Positions 35,254 through 45,737 of a DNA stretch of 64,000 nt are shown here, piece by piece (position 1 is the first letter of the stretch; each line of letters begins with the position of its first letter). A program made the position numbers and the translations under genes. The notes below the pieces were generated by a model, which was not told the origin of the DNA, did no database searches, and saw only the letters and a list, made by a program, of their open reading frames with translations. The stretch is from Mytilus californianus. Lineage: Eukaryota > Mollusca > Bivalvia > Mytilida > Mytilidae. Where the stretch lies: positions 74,731,558 to 74,795,557 of the forward strand of contig NW_026262668.1 in NCBI RefSeq assembly GCF_021869535.1, given 5' to 3'.

Positions 35254-37266
35254 TCACTTTGTATAAGAATGATCAGCACGAGTTCTCCGTTTACTTCTTA
35301 AAGTTTTTTCTGAATCCAAAAGATCTTTCTGATATGTCTCCTTTTCTACAGATTTTTCATCGTAAAGTTCAAATCTTTCAAGTTTCGAAACAGTTCGTTC
35401 ATGTTTAACAACAGGATTTTTTTTACGCAACTGGTGGTATTCATAAATTTCGTCTTCCCTTTTCAGTTGATGAATCGGACGAGAATTTGGAGAAAGTGGT
35501 ACACCAAGAGCTTCACATTTTAAAACAGCTGATTCTCCAGGTCTATGATTAATTCTATGTGCAGTGGAGTGAATTCTAGCAGGAAAATTTCTCTGGAAGG
35601 TAATATCTTTAGGATTAGACTTATTATATCCTCTGTTTGTAGCTTCACATTTTTGCGTACTTGTACCGAATCGCGTTTTCTCTAAGTTCTTTCTCCCAAA
35701 TCTAATGTTCATACAGTTGCGTACCAGGTTTTCATCATCCTCTGTCATGTATAAGCATCTGGCATGTTCAGGCAAGAATTCTTTTCCCCAGAAATCACCT
35801 TCTGTCCCTTTACAAATATAGGAATAGGCGCGGCATGTATCTCCACAATGTCCTGTGTAACAGTCAATTATACAATCTGCTACATAACTTAGTCTATTTA
35901 CAAGTCTATTCAATTCCCCAGCAGCCTCCTTGATAGCAAAGTTATATTCCACAGTGCACCTGTTGGTTAAATCCAAGGAAAATCTCCTGTGAATCTTCTC
36001 ACGGTCTGCTTTTGTCCTTCCGGGAAACATAAATTCACTAAAATCTGCCTTATCAATGCTACGCAATTGGGTTGACGCCAAGTGTCTTGGATCGCGCAAG
36101 TTTTCTGGTGTCAGGTTAACAACTTCACTATGTTTCTTGCTGAATCCTCTGTAGGCATGGCTGTCCCCATCTGTAGTTAACTGTCCAATAACTAGAGGCT
36201 GTTCATCTTCTGCTAACTGATCTGCCAGTAATTCACCATACAATTCCTCATTACCAATAGAGTCCCATGGTTTTAGGTTTGCCGAACAGTGGCCTTGGTG
36301 TCCAGGACAAATTGCGTTCTCTCCAGTTGACCTTAGATAACTGGCTGTTTTGCAGAGCTTATTGGCATCATGTACAGCAATGATCTTCTTCCTAGCTGTC
36401 ACATTTTCAACAATAGTGGTTGTTGCTTGTGTCCCAGGTTGAAAGGGAGTCCTTGTTCGAGATCCAAACAACGGATTGTTGTATCGAGTGTCACACTCAG
36501 CAGGTATCGGTGTGTCGGTTGGGAACCCTGAGCGCTCTAATGCTTGTCTTACAATTTGTCGCTGCTGTTTCATATCTTCTCTGTTCATATTGACCAACAT
36601 CTCACCGCATTCATTGGACTGTCTCTGCATGTCGGTCCTCGATGGAGCTGGATGGCTAACGGTCCGCATCAATTGGCACCATGCAGTATTTGAAATACCT
36701 GTATCCGCAAGTCCAATTTGCAACCTTCTGTTGGGGGCACCTGCTTTCCTGCCCTTTTTTCCTTCCTCCCCTATCTCTTCATACAAGGGGTACATCAAGG
36801 ACTCATATTTACACATGGTACAAACCACTTTTTCTCTCCAACACATGGTTCTCTGCTCTTCGGCATCATAGTCAAATTGAAAGTTCCCCTTACAGCCTGG
36901 TGACTGCTCCAAATGTTCATGAAAGGCTCTGGTGAATAGTTTACAGGTTCTATCTGCATGTAAAAACCTATATGTGTTCTTGTCTCCTCTGATTAAGTTG
37001 TCTGTATACCTTTCAAATACACTGGGTTCCCCAGGCTGTGGTCTCAGTACAGATATAACTTTTGAGTTATCTACCTTGGTTACATTTTCCTTCAAAATTG
37101 TCAAGGCTTTGTCATTCAAACTTTCTTCTTTGGTCTTGGCAGCATCTGGTCTAACATATTTCTTCCTAATTTCAGTCTTTTCATCCCACTCAACAACAGG
37201 AATTTGTCTCCTATCATCATCACCTTTCTTAAACTGAACACTTTTGGACTTACTTGTATATGGCAT
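35254..37266 (-). CDS. Mutator-like DDE transposase, 670 aa
   Basis: A single uninterrupted frame with ATG at 37264-37266 and TAA at 35254-35256. The N-terminal third is basic with possible zinc ligands (Cys108, Cys125, Cys142, Cys149-x2-Cys152), then RKAGAPNRRLQIGLADTGIS. The candidate catalytic triad is Asp259 (AECDTRYNN), Asp366/Asp368 (LTTDGDSHAY) and Glu541 (TQKCEATNRGYNKSNPK). Between the second Asp and the Glu sits a cysteine-rich insert (Cys465, 469, 474, 478, 485), as in mutator-superfamily enzymes. CPGHQGHCSAN (320-330) may bind zinc. The pattern fits the 'mutator-like transposase' domain that is abundant in cnidarians and molluscs. The basic C-terminal tail (RSKRRTRADH) could be a nuclear signal. 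It would cut and paste the host element. No frameshift or stop is seen. Confidence 0.88.
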   Translation of the reverse strand: MPYTSKSKSVQFKKGDDDRRQIPVVEWDEKTEIRKKYVRPDAAKTKEESLNDKALTILKENVTKVDNSKVISVLRPQPGEPSVFERYTDNLIRGDKNTYRFLHADRTCKLFTRAFHEHLEQSPGCKGNFQFDYDAEEQRTMCWREKVVCTMCKYESLMYPLYEEIGEEGKKGRKAGAPNRRLQIGLADTGISNTAWCQLMRTVSHPAPSRTDMQRQSNECGEMLVNMNREDMKQQRQIVRQALERSGFPTDTPIPAECDTRYNNPLFGSRTRTPFQPGTQATTTIVENVTARKKIIAVHDANKLCKTASYLRSTGENAICPGHQGHCSANLKPWDSIGNEELYGELLADQLAEDEQPLVIGQLTTDGDSHAYRGFSKKHSEVVNLTPENLRDPRHLASTQLRSIDKADFSEFMFPGRTKADREKIHRRFSLDLTNRCTVEYNFAIKEAAGELNRLVNRLSYVADCIIDCYTGHCGDTCRAYSYICKGTEGDFWGKEFLPEHARCLYMTEDDENLVRNCMNIRFGRKNLEKTRFGTSTQKCEATNRGYNKSNPKDITFQRNFPARIHSTAHRINHRPGESAVLKCEALGVPLSPNSRPIHQLKREDEIYEYHQLRKKNPVVKHERTVSKLERFELYDEKSVEKETYQKDLLDSEKTLRSKRRTRADHSYTK

Positions 37267-37953
37267 CTTTGAACTCTGATGCCTATTTTGAAAATACTTC
37301 TGAATTTATACTTTTCCAACATCATCAATCAACTGTGTCAAAAGTCAAAACACCCAAAAAATGCAACTGACAGCATTCAAATGCCAGATATGGCAGCCTC
37401 TTAGAACCTTACTGATGATAATGACAATTCAATAGAATTCCACCACATGACAGTAAAGACCCAATTCTAACCTAGGTGTGAAGTACCATAAAATCATCAT
37501 GCAGTCAAAAGAATCTACACACATTCTGCTACACAGTGGCTCCTAATTATCAAGAATTAAAACAAACACTAAGAAAACAATCTAACTTTTATTTGACAAA
37601 AAGCAATTTTTTTACAATACAGTAATTAAAAATACATAAAAATTACATAATATTAAAATATACAGTTTTTTCTTTAATAATTGCAAAGTTCAATGTATTA
37701 TGTACAAATATATCACACATTAGGCCAAAAATCTCCAATAGAAAAAATTTACAAGCAAAAATTAGAGTTGACCCTATATACAAAAAAAAAAAAAAATCTT
37801 AAATATCCCAAAAAAGGGTACAACTCTAAAAAATGTAATTTAAGCTGCAATTTAATGGTAAAACAAAAATAATTTGGCATACAAGTCAGAATATGGTTCT
37901 TCTTTCTTAAATAATTTTTTCGTAATTTTCCGAGCAATGTTGAATTGGTTGTA
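37267..37953. other. Non-coding segment inside the transposon
   Basis: AT-rich sequence between the transposase start and the right repeat. It probably carries the transposase promoter and 5' UTR. No frame or repeat of note is present. Confidence 0.6.
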
Positions 37954-38421
37954 GGTACCAGTCTTGTATTACAATTTCAGTTTCCGGTGCATGTCAAAAC
38001 ATGGAGTTAAATAAAATAGTCCCAATTTTTCTGAATTTTTTTCTGCACTGCCTATAAACTGTTTGATTAAAACTTTGTGATGAATTGAAAGTACTATTTA
38101 AATGTAACAAAAATATTGCATCTTTTTTCAGAAATTAAATTAGGAAGGTGGAAGGATCTAATGTTTACTAGAAGTGGTGCGGTCGGATGAAAACAGCAAA
38201 CAGAAAGTAGAAAAAGGAAGTTTTGACTTCGAGGTTGATTAACTTTTTATTCTTCGTGGCAAGGTGCCCTTTTTTTTGCATGAAATCATAGTTTAACATT
38301 ACTAAATGCATGATCTGTACACAAAAAAAATTTTCTATGTAGCATTTTTGAATAAAATTTTTTTGAAGATCAGCTGTTTTGCATGTAAGCCTATGGAGCA
38401 ATCAATTACAAGACTGCAACC
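37954..38421 (+). repeat. Right 468 bp terminal direct repeat
   Basis: Same length, sequence and orientation as 34243-34710. Its inner flank (ttgta) does not match its outer flank (ttta), so on its own it lacks a target duplication. Confidence 0.92.
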
Positions 38422-38425
38422 TTTA
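38422..38425 (+). repeat. Right target-site duplication (TTTA)
   Basis: It partners 34239-34242, directly outside the right repeat. Confidence 0.65.
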
Positions 38426-38827
38426 CTTCCGATACACCGTATTCAAATTATGAATCCTTAATGTGAATTACCTATAACAAATAAACAGAGGAGAAATTTA
38501 TGTTCTTGCCCAAAAATTTTCTAAAATGGTGGTATTCGGGAACCATCAAAAGACTTACTGCCTAATTTTTTTTAGATCATGGACAGGACTTGATACTCGA
38601 AAATATTAGGCAATATGAATCAGTGCAGCAACGTCGCGTGCTCATGTCCATCAGCGTCAATTTATCAATGAAAAGCAAGCGACTTCTTTCATACAACCGA
38701 CCAACTATCACAACGTTTTGTACGCGTAAAAATAGTTTTACTAACTGTTTCATTTTGTTTCCTATTCTTAATAAAAAAAACATACAGTAAAGACAAATTG
38801 CTGATAAAGAGAATAATGACATTTTAT

Positions 38828-38916
38828 TTTTTGATACCGACTTTATCATCTCGAATATCAGCTCGTCCTCGCGGGCTCGCTTGATATTCTTGCTAATAAA
38901 AAGTCGGTATCAAAAA
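38828..38916. mobile_element. Small hairpin/MITE-like element
   Basis: tttttgataccgactttat and ataaaaagtcggtatcaaaa form near-perfect inverted ends around a centre with cgaatatcagctcg and its partial complement. It is 89 bp and non-coding. Confidence 0.65.
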
Positions 38917-39897
38917 CAAAGACGCCATTATTCTATATTTAGCAGCATTTCCTTGTATCATCTCCACACAATACTATGTTCATTGTTGATTTTAACAACA
39001 CTAACGTATATAACTTATTTATTATAATACTAATCGTAAACTTAAGCTTGGTATGGGAATGATATGTATTGACAATTTACTTGGAAACATAACATACACT
39101 ACAACGACACTTACGAAAGAAGAAATCTTGAACAATCATATTTTTTAATGTCTTTTTATTTTCCTTTGGAATGTTATATAATAGTAGACCTCCGTCTTCC
39201 CTCACCATTCTGGATAACCAAATTACATAAGATTCCTTACAAACAACGTATAACTGCTGATGCTCCAAATTACTCCCAATTAATTAACTTCGATTTTATC
39301 AACAATTGAAACCGGGAAAAGAGTAACTTTGAAACTACCGACACTAGGAAGGATGTGATTCAGATTTTGGTATAAACAAATTCCTAAGATTCGAACTGGT
39401 AGAGTATATCAAATCTAAGTTCATCTCCTTTTCTAATAGTATAACAAAACATTTCGTGTGCTTATACTTTGTATATCTATTCCTCATTCCAATTGAAAGC
39501 CTTATTGAAAGAATTATATTTAATTCATAAAAGTGAAAGTACACATGCATAAAAACAAAATAAAAAACAAAATTTAATGAGATAAAGACCTGAATATTTT
39601 TGTTTCGGGCACGATCCGGATTTATGTTTAAGCAATGATAAACTTAATCATGATCCCGTGACTTGTTTTTTGTCAAAAGAAATAAAAAATTGTCCTAACA
39701 TGAACAAGGATGTAGATTTTGCACATGATTTGGAAAGTAGGGTCAAAATGTGCTCGATATCATGTGCATGTACCAAGTCTGGAGCTGCGGCAGTGATTGT
39801 TTTATGTCACATTTCTATGTGTTTTTTCCGCTAGAATTTTGTGTTGATTGTAGCTCTTTGATAGTTTCCGTTTAGCTTATTCACAACTATTATACCG

Positions 39898-40210
39898 TTA
39901 AAAAACCACTCTGATTCTTCAAACAAAAAGGTCACTAAAACTGAAATCACCAAGATGCTTGATTTGTTTATTGTCAACATATTTGTTACGATTCGAGAAC
40001 GTTTTTGTTACAAAAGACAATCGGCATTCATGTGACAAAAAACTGTGCCCATCTGTTTGCCGACTGGTTCCTTCATTTTTATGAGGCAGACTTCGTACAG
40101 AGTCTTCTCAAGAAATATAAAAAGAAGTTGGCATTAAAAGTACTTCACTTTCCGTTATTGAGATAATGTCCTTTAATTAAATAATTCAAAGTTTGGTGAC
40201 TATGTTGACT
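39898..40210 (+). pseudogene. Decayed reverse-transcriptase fragment
   Basis: It aligns with 27660-27975 (ccactctgattc, atcaccaagatgcttgattt, acatatttgttacg, caatcggcattc, tatgaggcagacttcgtaca, tttggtgactatgttga). Frameshifts and stops are present and the YIDD box is lost. The sequence then breaks into the degenerate repeat at 40225. Confidence 0.7.
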
Positions 40211-40224
40211 GCATCTTCAGTTTG

Positions 40225-40690
40225 GATCAGTTCTAACCTGTCTTAAAAATGTGTCAGGAACTGTCAGGACAAATTGGCACCCCTAGAACAGTCTCTAACA
40301 GGAGCGGTTCTAACCTGATACATATTTGGAAGTTTTAACTTATAACAGATTTGGAAGTTATAACCTTTAGCAGTTTTGGAATTTCTAATCTATAACAGAT
40401 TTGGAAGTTCTAACTTTTGGACACCTCTACCCTAGAACAGTTTTAAACAGTTCTACCCTACAACTGATTCTGACAGTTCTACCCGAGAACCGGTTCTGAC
40501 AGTTCTACCGTAGAACTGATTTTGACAGTTAACCATAGAACAGTTTTGGACTGTTCAACCTTAAAATTGAGAATGGAAATGGGGAACCTTAGAACTGATT
40601 TTGAAATTTCTACCCAAGAACGGATTCTGACAGTTCTACCATAGCAGAGGTCCTCACAGTTCTATCTCTAGAACATTTTGGACAGCTTTA
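40225..40690. repeat. Degenerate short repeat (gttctaccctagaacagttt)
   Basis: At least ten variants of a 25-35 bp word such as acagttctaccctagaaca followed by gttttgga or gattctga. Early units read gaagttctaacttataaca with gatttg. It interrupts the decayed RT, whose 3' tail resumes at about 40766. Confidence 0.75.
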
Positions 40691-40765
40691 TCAGTTATTC
40701 ATTTAATCAATTCATTTAAATTATTTTCTTTCTGTCTTTATTTTTTATTTCTTAATTGTGTGCCA

Positions 40766-40980
40766 CTAGTGGAGCATGAACTGAAGTTACCAATCCGAAG
40801 CACCAGAGATCACCTCCGGTTTTATGTGGGGTTCCTGTTGCTCAATTGTTTATTTTCTGTGTAGTGTTTAGTAGTTATTTTTTTATTTTTGGCAATGGTT
40901 TTGTCTGTTTTTATTAGACTTGTGATCTGTTATTACACCCTTGGTATCAGTTCTCCCTTTTTCGCTCCGTCACATCCTAC
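40766..40980 (+). repeat. 3' tail of the RT element
   Basis: ccactagtggagcatgaact, ccgaagcaccagagatcacc, ttttatgtggggttcctgtt and tttttggcaatggttttgtc match 28480-28680. It is the 3' end of the RT copy broken at 40225. Confidence 0.65.
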
Positions 40981-40999
40981 TACATATCTTATTAACTTT

Positions 41000-42049
41000 T
41001 CGATTACAATTTTATTTTTCAATTTTCATCTGATATTATGTATGTATACAAATAACGTTCGGATGGAAGAAAAAGCCGGTAAACATGCTTATATTACTAG
41101 TATGGGACTTCAGTGTCAAAATTTATAACAAAAATTAAATCATTTGTGTAAGACCTTTGGTGATATTCGAATACTATTCTTTTTTATTGACCTTGATTGT
41201 TACTAAAATTTTACTGAATAATAATTATGCCTCATTTTAAGCACTATTCAAAGAAAAAAATGACAAAATAGTAAAGAATAGAGAATAAAAGTGTACTTAG
41301 GGAATAGAGAATAAAGGCCGGGTGCTAAAATATAAAGAAAAGATAATAAGGGGAGGGGTGGAATATGGATAGAGAAAATGGAAAATGGCCTAAAAATTTT
41401 AAGAATCTCGTATAGGAATTTGGAAATGGTCTGAATTTAGCATAATGTGTTTCACAGCATTATATAAACACCATATATTTTTCTGGAATAGGATTTAGGT
41501 GTAGCATTTATTTATACAAAAATGCTTTGAATAGCTAAACGTTGCGCTGTCACTATTGCCTGCGTGGGAGACATCCATGTTGCAATCAGACAATCAAAGA
41601 TTTGTAGAGATCACTTAAAAAACATTATATCATTTCCAGGGATATAGTTAGATAGAAAATATTATTATGTTTTGCTCTAAAGAAAGTAGAACTAATCTGT
41701 CTCACAATAACGTGGTTTCTCGAAGAAGTCATGATCAGCGAAGTCAGTGAAAAACAAAACCTTACAAATTTCTTTTAGAATTTAACCCATACTCAACATT
41801 TAGTACAATGAGAAAGGGAACCAGACATGAGTTATCAATGTTGAATTGACTAAATCCATTGGCTATTGGATGTGTACTGATTGATATACTAGCCTTAGAT
41901 ACATGATTTCTTTTATTAGTTGTTATAGGCTTTGAAATAGCTGTCAGTAACTGCGAGTACTCCCAGATCTGTACGTTGTGTCTTTTGTTGTTAGGGATGT
42001 ATAAATACCCTGCCACTTCCGGTCTGTGTTTTTGTTAGATGTTTTTCTG
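41000..42049. other. Non-coding stretch
   Basis: AT-rich. At about 41275-41345 it has A/G-rich short repeats (agaataaaag, agggaatagagaataaagg). The 84-codon antisense frame at 41762 shows no domain. Confidence 0.5.
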
Positions 42050-42476
42050 CTTTGTATAGATCTGATGAGTTAAGCCATTTTCAACTAATTTTTATAGTTT
42101 GTTCTTATGTTGAGCTGTAACACCACTGTCTCGGGTTAGGGGAGGGTTGAGCGCTCACAAACATGTTTAACCCCGACACGTTCTTTGTGTGCCTGTCCCA
42201 AGTCAGGAGCCTGTGGTTCAGTTGTTGTCGTTGGTTCGTGTCTGTCATATTTGTTTTTCGGAAATTGTTTTGTTATAAATTAGGCCGTTAGTTTTTTCAA
42301 TTGAATTGTTTCATATTTTTCATGTCGGGGTCTTTTGTAGCCGCGACTATACGGTATGGGTTTTTCTCATTGCTGAAGGCCGTGCGGTTGCTTATAATTG
42401 CTAACATCCACTTCATTTGAACTTGGGAGGATAGGTGTCTCATTGGCAACAATACCGCATCTTCTTATATTTATAT
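42050..42476 (+). repeat. Dispersed repeat with cctgtcccaagtcaggagcc
   Basis: It matches 46920-47340 along its length: tttgttagatg, gatgagtt, gtttgttctta, catgtttaacccc, cctgtcccaagtcaggagcc, tagttttt..., gaaggccgtgcggt/gaatgccgtacggt, tctcattggcaa and catcttctt. It is the 3' end of a dispersed element and directly abuts the tandem RT duplication. Confidence 0.75.
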
Positions 42477-42744
42477 TTGAATGTATTATGGACACACTTT
42501 AAATTTATCTCCTACACAGGACACCTCATATTGCTCAGTCATGGCATAATTTAGCAGTATTGTAATTGTTAGAATATTATCAATTTGAAAAATAGACAGT
42601 GTCAGTTGTACGTCAATACAACAGCAACCCAACGAAAAACATAATCACAAGATATCCAGAAGCCAACATAGTCTTCCACAATGGACAGGTTCAATAAACA
42701 ATATAATTATGTCAAGCTCTCCGGGGTCTATTAAAATTTGATAA

Positions 42745-43344
42745 ACAAGTTTTTATCCTGCCAAACTGACTTTAAATAAAGCTAATACTAACAATGAACA
42801 CTGCCCTTTCCTGGATCTTGATATCTATATCTTTAATGGGAAGCTTAATACCAAAGTTAATGATAAAAGAGATGATTTTTCCTTTCCTATTGTTAATTAT
42901 CCATTTTTAGATGGTGACGTTCCCTTGTCACCATCTTATGGTGTTTATATATCTCAGCTTGTTCGATTCGCTCGTGTATGTAACAACGTATTTGATTTCA
43001 ACGAAAGAAATCTCTGTATTACTGAAAAATTATTACACCAGGGTTTTCGATATCACAAACTAGTCAAAACATTTACTAAATTTTATCATCGGTACAAGGA
43101 CATCATTCGTAAATATAAATCAACATGCAGACATCTTATACGTTCAAGTATTTCACATCCAATATTTTATGGTAATATTCTTTACAAAGCACAAAAATGT
43201 CGGCATTCACCTCAAAAGCTAGCCAAACCTTTAAACAGACTTATTCGGAAGGGATATAGTTACGATACTGTTGTCAGGTCATTAAGGATTGCATATTTTG
43301 GTATTAATATTGATTCACTCATAGGGTCTTTGCATTGGAAATAA
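42745..43344 (+). pseudogene. 3' part of a reverse-transcriptase-element ORF, tandem copy 1
   Basis: An open frame of about 199 codons with stops just upstream and no proper ATG start (the ORF usually called from 42925 uses TTG). It includes NNEHCPFLDLDIYIFNGKLN, KRDDFSFPIVNYPFL, YGVYISQLVRFARVC and ends IDSLIGSLHWK. It is the C-terminal part, downstream of the catalytic box, of an RT related to the one at 27634. It ends at TAA 43342-43344. Confidence 0.75.
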
Positions 43345-43860
43345 ACACATTTATTCTAAAACCAGTTGTTGGCATGATACGGGTAATGTTCTTCTCATAT
43401 ATTTTATGATGGTATGATACTAAACCCCTAACGGGAGGGATTATACCTGATTTTCATATGATGAAGACATAATCTTTCAATCAGTTTAATTGAGGTCTGG
43501 AGCTGGCATGTCAGTAACTGCTAGTTGTCCTTTGTTAATTTGTGTATCATTGTCATTTTGATTAGTTTCTTTTGTTACCTATTCAAAATGTATTGAATGT
43601 ATTATGGACACACTTTAAATTTATCTCCTACACAGGACACCTCATATTGTTCAGTCATGGCATAATTTAGCAGTATTGTAATTGTTAGAATATTATCAAT
43701 TTGAAAAATAGACAGTGTCAGTTGTACGTCAATACAACAGCAACCCAACGAAAAACATAATCACAAGATATCCAGAAGCCAACATAGTCTTCCACAATGG
43801 ACAGGTTCAATAAACAATATAATTATGTCAAGCTCTTCGGAGTCTATTAAAATTTGATAA

Positions 43861-44460
43861 ACAAGTTTTTATCCTGCCAAACTGACTTTAAATAAAGCTA
43901 ATACTAACAATGAACACTGCCCTTTCCTGGATCTTGATATCTATTTCTTTAATAGGAAGCTTAATATCAAAATTAATGATAAAAGAGATGATTTTTCCTT
44001 TCCTATTGTTAATTATCCATTTTTAGATGGTGACGTTCCCTTGTCACCATCTTATGGTGTTTATATATCTCAACTTGTTCGATTCGCTCGTGTATGTAAC
44101 AACGTATTTGATTTCAACGAAAGAAATCTCTGTATTACTGAAAAATTATTACACCAGGGTTTTCGATATCACAAACTAGTCAAAACATTTACTAAATTTT
44201 ATCATCGGTACAAGGACATCATTCGTAAATATAAATCAACATGCAGACATCTTATACGTTCAAGTATTTCACATCCAATATTTTATGGTAATATTCTTTA
44301 CAAAGCACAAAAATGTCGGCATTCACCTCAAAAGCTAGCCAAACCTTTAAACAGACTTATTCGGAAGGGATATAGTTACGATACTGTTGTCAGGTCATTA
44401 AGGATTGCATATTTTGGTATTAATATTGATTCACTCATAGGGTCTTTGCATCGGAAATAA
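43861..44460 (+). pseudogene. 3' part of a reverse-transcriptase-element ORF, tandem copy 2
   Basis: The second copy, exactly 1116 bp downstream. It has the same open frame with a few substitutions (for example IYFFNRKLNIKIND, final LHRK). Both frames remain open, which fits a recent duplication rather than selection on each copy. Confidence 0.75.
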
Positions 44461-44699
44461 ACACATTTATTCTAAAACCAGTTGTTGGCATGATACGGGT
44501 AATGTTCTTCTCATATATTTTATGATGGTATGATACTAAACCCCTAACGGGAGGGATTATACCTGATTTTCATATGATGAAGACATAATCTTTCAATCAG
44601 TTTAATTGAGGTCTGGAGCTGGCATGTCAGTAACTGCTAGTTGTCCTTTGTTAATTTGTGTATCATTGTCATTTTGATTAGTTTCTTTTGTTACCTATT

Positions 44700-45115
44700 C
44701 TGACATCGGACTCGGACTTCTTTTTAACTGAGTTTTACTGTACGTATTGCTATGTGTTTCTTTATTCTACATTGGCTAGAGGTATAGGGGGAGGGTTGAG
44801 ATCTCACAAAACATGTTTACCCCCGCCACATTTTTGCGCCTGTCCCAAGTCAGGAGCCTCTGGCCTTTGTTAGTCTTGTATGTTTTTTAAATTTTAGTTC
44901 CTTTGTATGTTTTGGAGTTTAGTGTGACGTCCATTTTCACTGAACCAGTACACATTTTTATTTAAGGGCCAGCTGAGGACCACCTCCGGGTGCGTGATTT
45001 TCTCGCTGCGTTGAAGACCCATTGGTGGCCTTCGGCTGTTATCAATCTGCTCTTTGGTCGGGTTGTTGTCTCTTTGACATATTCCCCATTTCCATTCTCA
45101 ATTTTATTATTTAAC
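44700..45115 (+). repeat. 3' tail of the RT element (ccagctgaggaccacctccg)
   Basis: The tail after copy 2: acatgtttacccccgccaca, cctgtcccaagtcaggagcc, gggccagctgaggaccacct, tttctcgctgcgttgaagac, tttggtcgggttgttgtctc and ccatttccattctcaatttt. It is repeated at 58640-59035 and 60680-61078, and antisense at 45465-45610. Confidence 0.75.
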
Positions 45116-45464
45116 TTGAATATTTGAAATACATTTATTCGTTTTAATACTTTTTTGTAAAAAAAGGTAATGCAAAATACTAAAAGCTAAGGTTTTTATG
45201 GTCATTTTCAATGTAACAAATGCAAAGGTTTAGAATGCATTATATTTATTAGCGCCATACATCCCTATAAATATCATGATATGGTCCGATAAAACAATTA
45301 ATTTGTAGTGCATTTCTAAAGAACAATAACTGCGAATTTAAAAAATCCCAAAGAAAGAAGCCCAAGTTACACCCTTATATAAAAAGAACGATCCATAACT
45401 TCAATCAAATTACGGACCAGTCAGTGTTTTTCCTATTTTTCAAAGTTATCCGAAAAGTTATTTG

Positions 45465-45610
45465 AAATGCAGTTACAATAGAGAATGGAAACGGGGAATG
45501 TGTCAAAGAGACAATAACCCGACCAAAGAGCAAAAAGCAGCCCAAGGCCAACAAAGGATCTTCAACGCAGCGAGAAAATCCCGCACCCGGAGGCGGGCTT
45601 CAGCTGGCAA
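45465..45610 (-). repeat. Antisense copy of the same 3' tail
   Basis: gagaatggaaacggggaatg, tcaaagagacaataacccga, ttcaacgcagcgagaaaatc and ccggaggcgg are the reverse complement of the tail at 44950-45110. The 84-codon frame across it is therefore not a gene. Confidence 0.75.
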
Positions 45611-45737
45611 CTTTACAATAATGTATACTAGTTCAGCGAAATGGAAGCCACACTATACGCCGAAACAAACAAATGAACCAAAATTTAAAAATACAAAAGA
45701 CTGGCGTAAAGACTGAGACAAAATTATTTATACAGCT

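Larger units (their letters stand above)
34243..38421. mobile_element. 4179 bp transposon: long direct repeats, His-Cys-box ORF and mutator-like transposase
   Basis: The element is bounded by 468 bp direct repeats (34243-34710 and 37954-38421) that appear identical by eye, and is flanked by TTTA on both sides. Each repeat starts ggtaccagtcttgta and ends tacaagactgcaacc, so each has about 15 bp imperfect inverted ends, and so does the whole element. Cargo: a 161-residue endonuclease-like gene on + and a 670-residue DDE transposase on -, convergent with 29 bp between stop codons. There is no reverse transcriptase, integrase or gag, so despite the LTR look it is not an LTR retrotransposon. Intact frames and identical repeats suggest a young, possibly active insertion. 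Whether the repeats are true element ends or two co-mobilised small elements is open. Confidence 0.85.
42477..44700 (+). repeat. Tandem duplication, 1116 bp period
   Basis: Two head-to-tail copies (about 42477-43584 and 43593-44700) are separated by about 8 bp (aaaatgta) and almost identical. Seen differences include ctccgggg/cttcggag, tatatctttaat/tatttctttaat and tgcattggaaa/tgcatcggaaa. Each holds one truncated RT frame and the same 3' flank. The upstream element continues past copy 2 (ctgacatcgg...). Confidence 0.85.

Noticed and set aside
36476..36935. Open frames of 131 and 84 codons on the + strand
   Set aside because: They are antisense shadows of the 670-residue transposase, which has family motifs throughout.
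34243..38421. LTR retrotransposon
   Set aside because: Despite long identical direct repeats there is no reverse transcriptase, gag, protease or integrase, no primer-binding site was recognised, and the main protein is a DDE transposase.
45462..45716. 84-codon frame
   Set aside because: Most of it is the reverse complement of an RT-element 3' tail.
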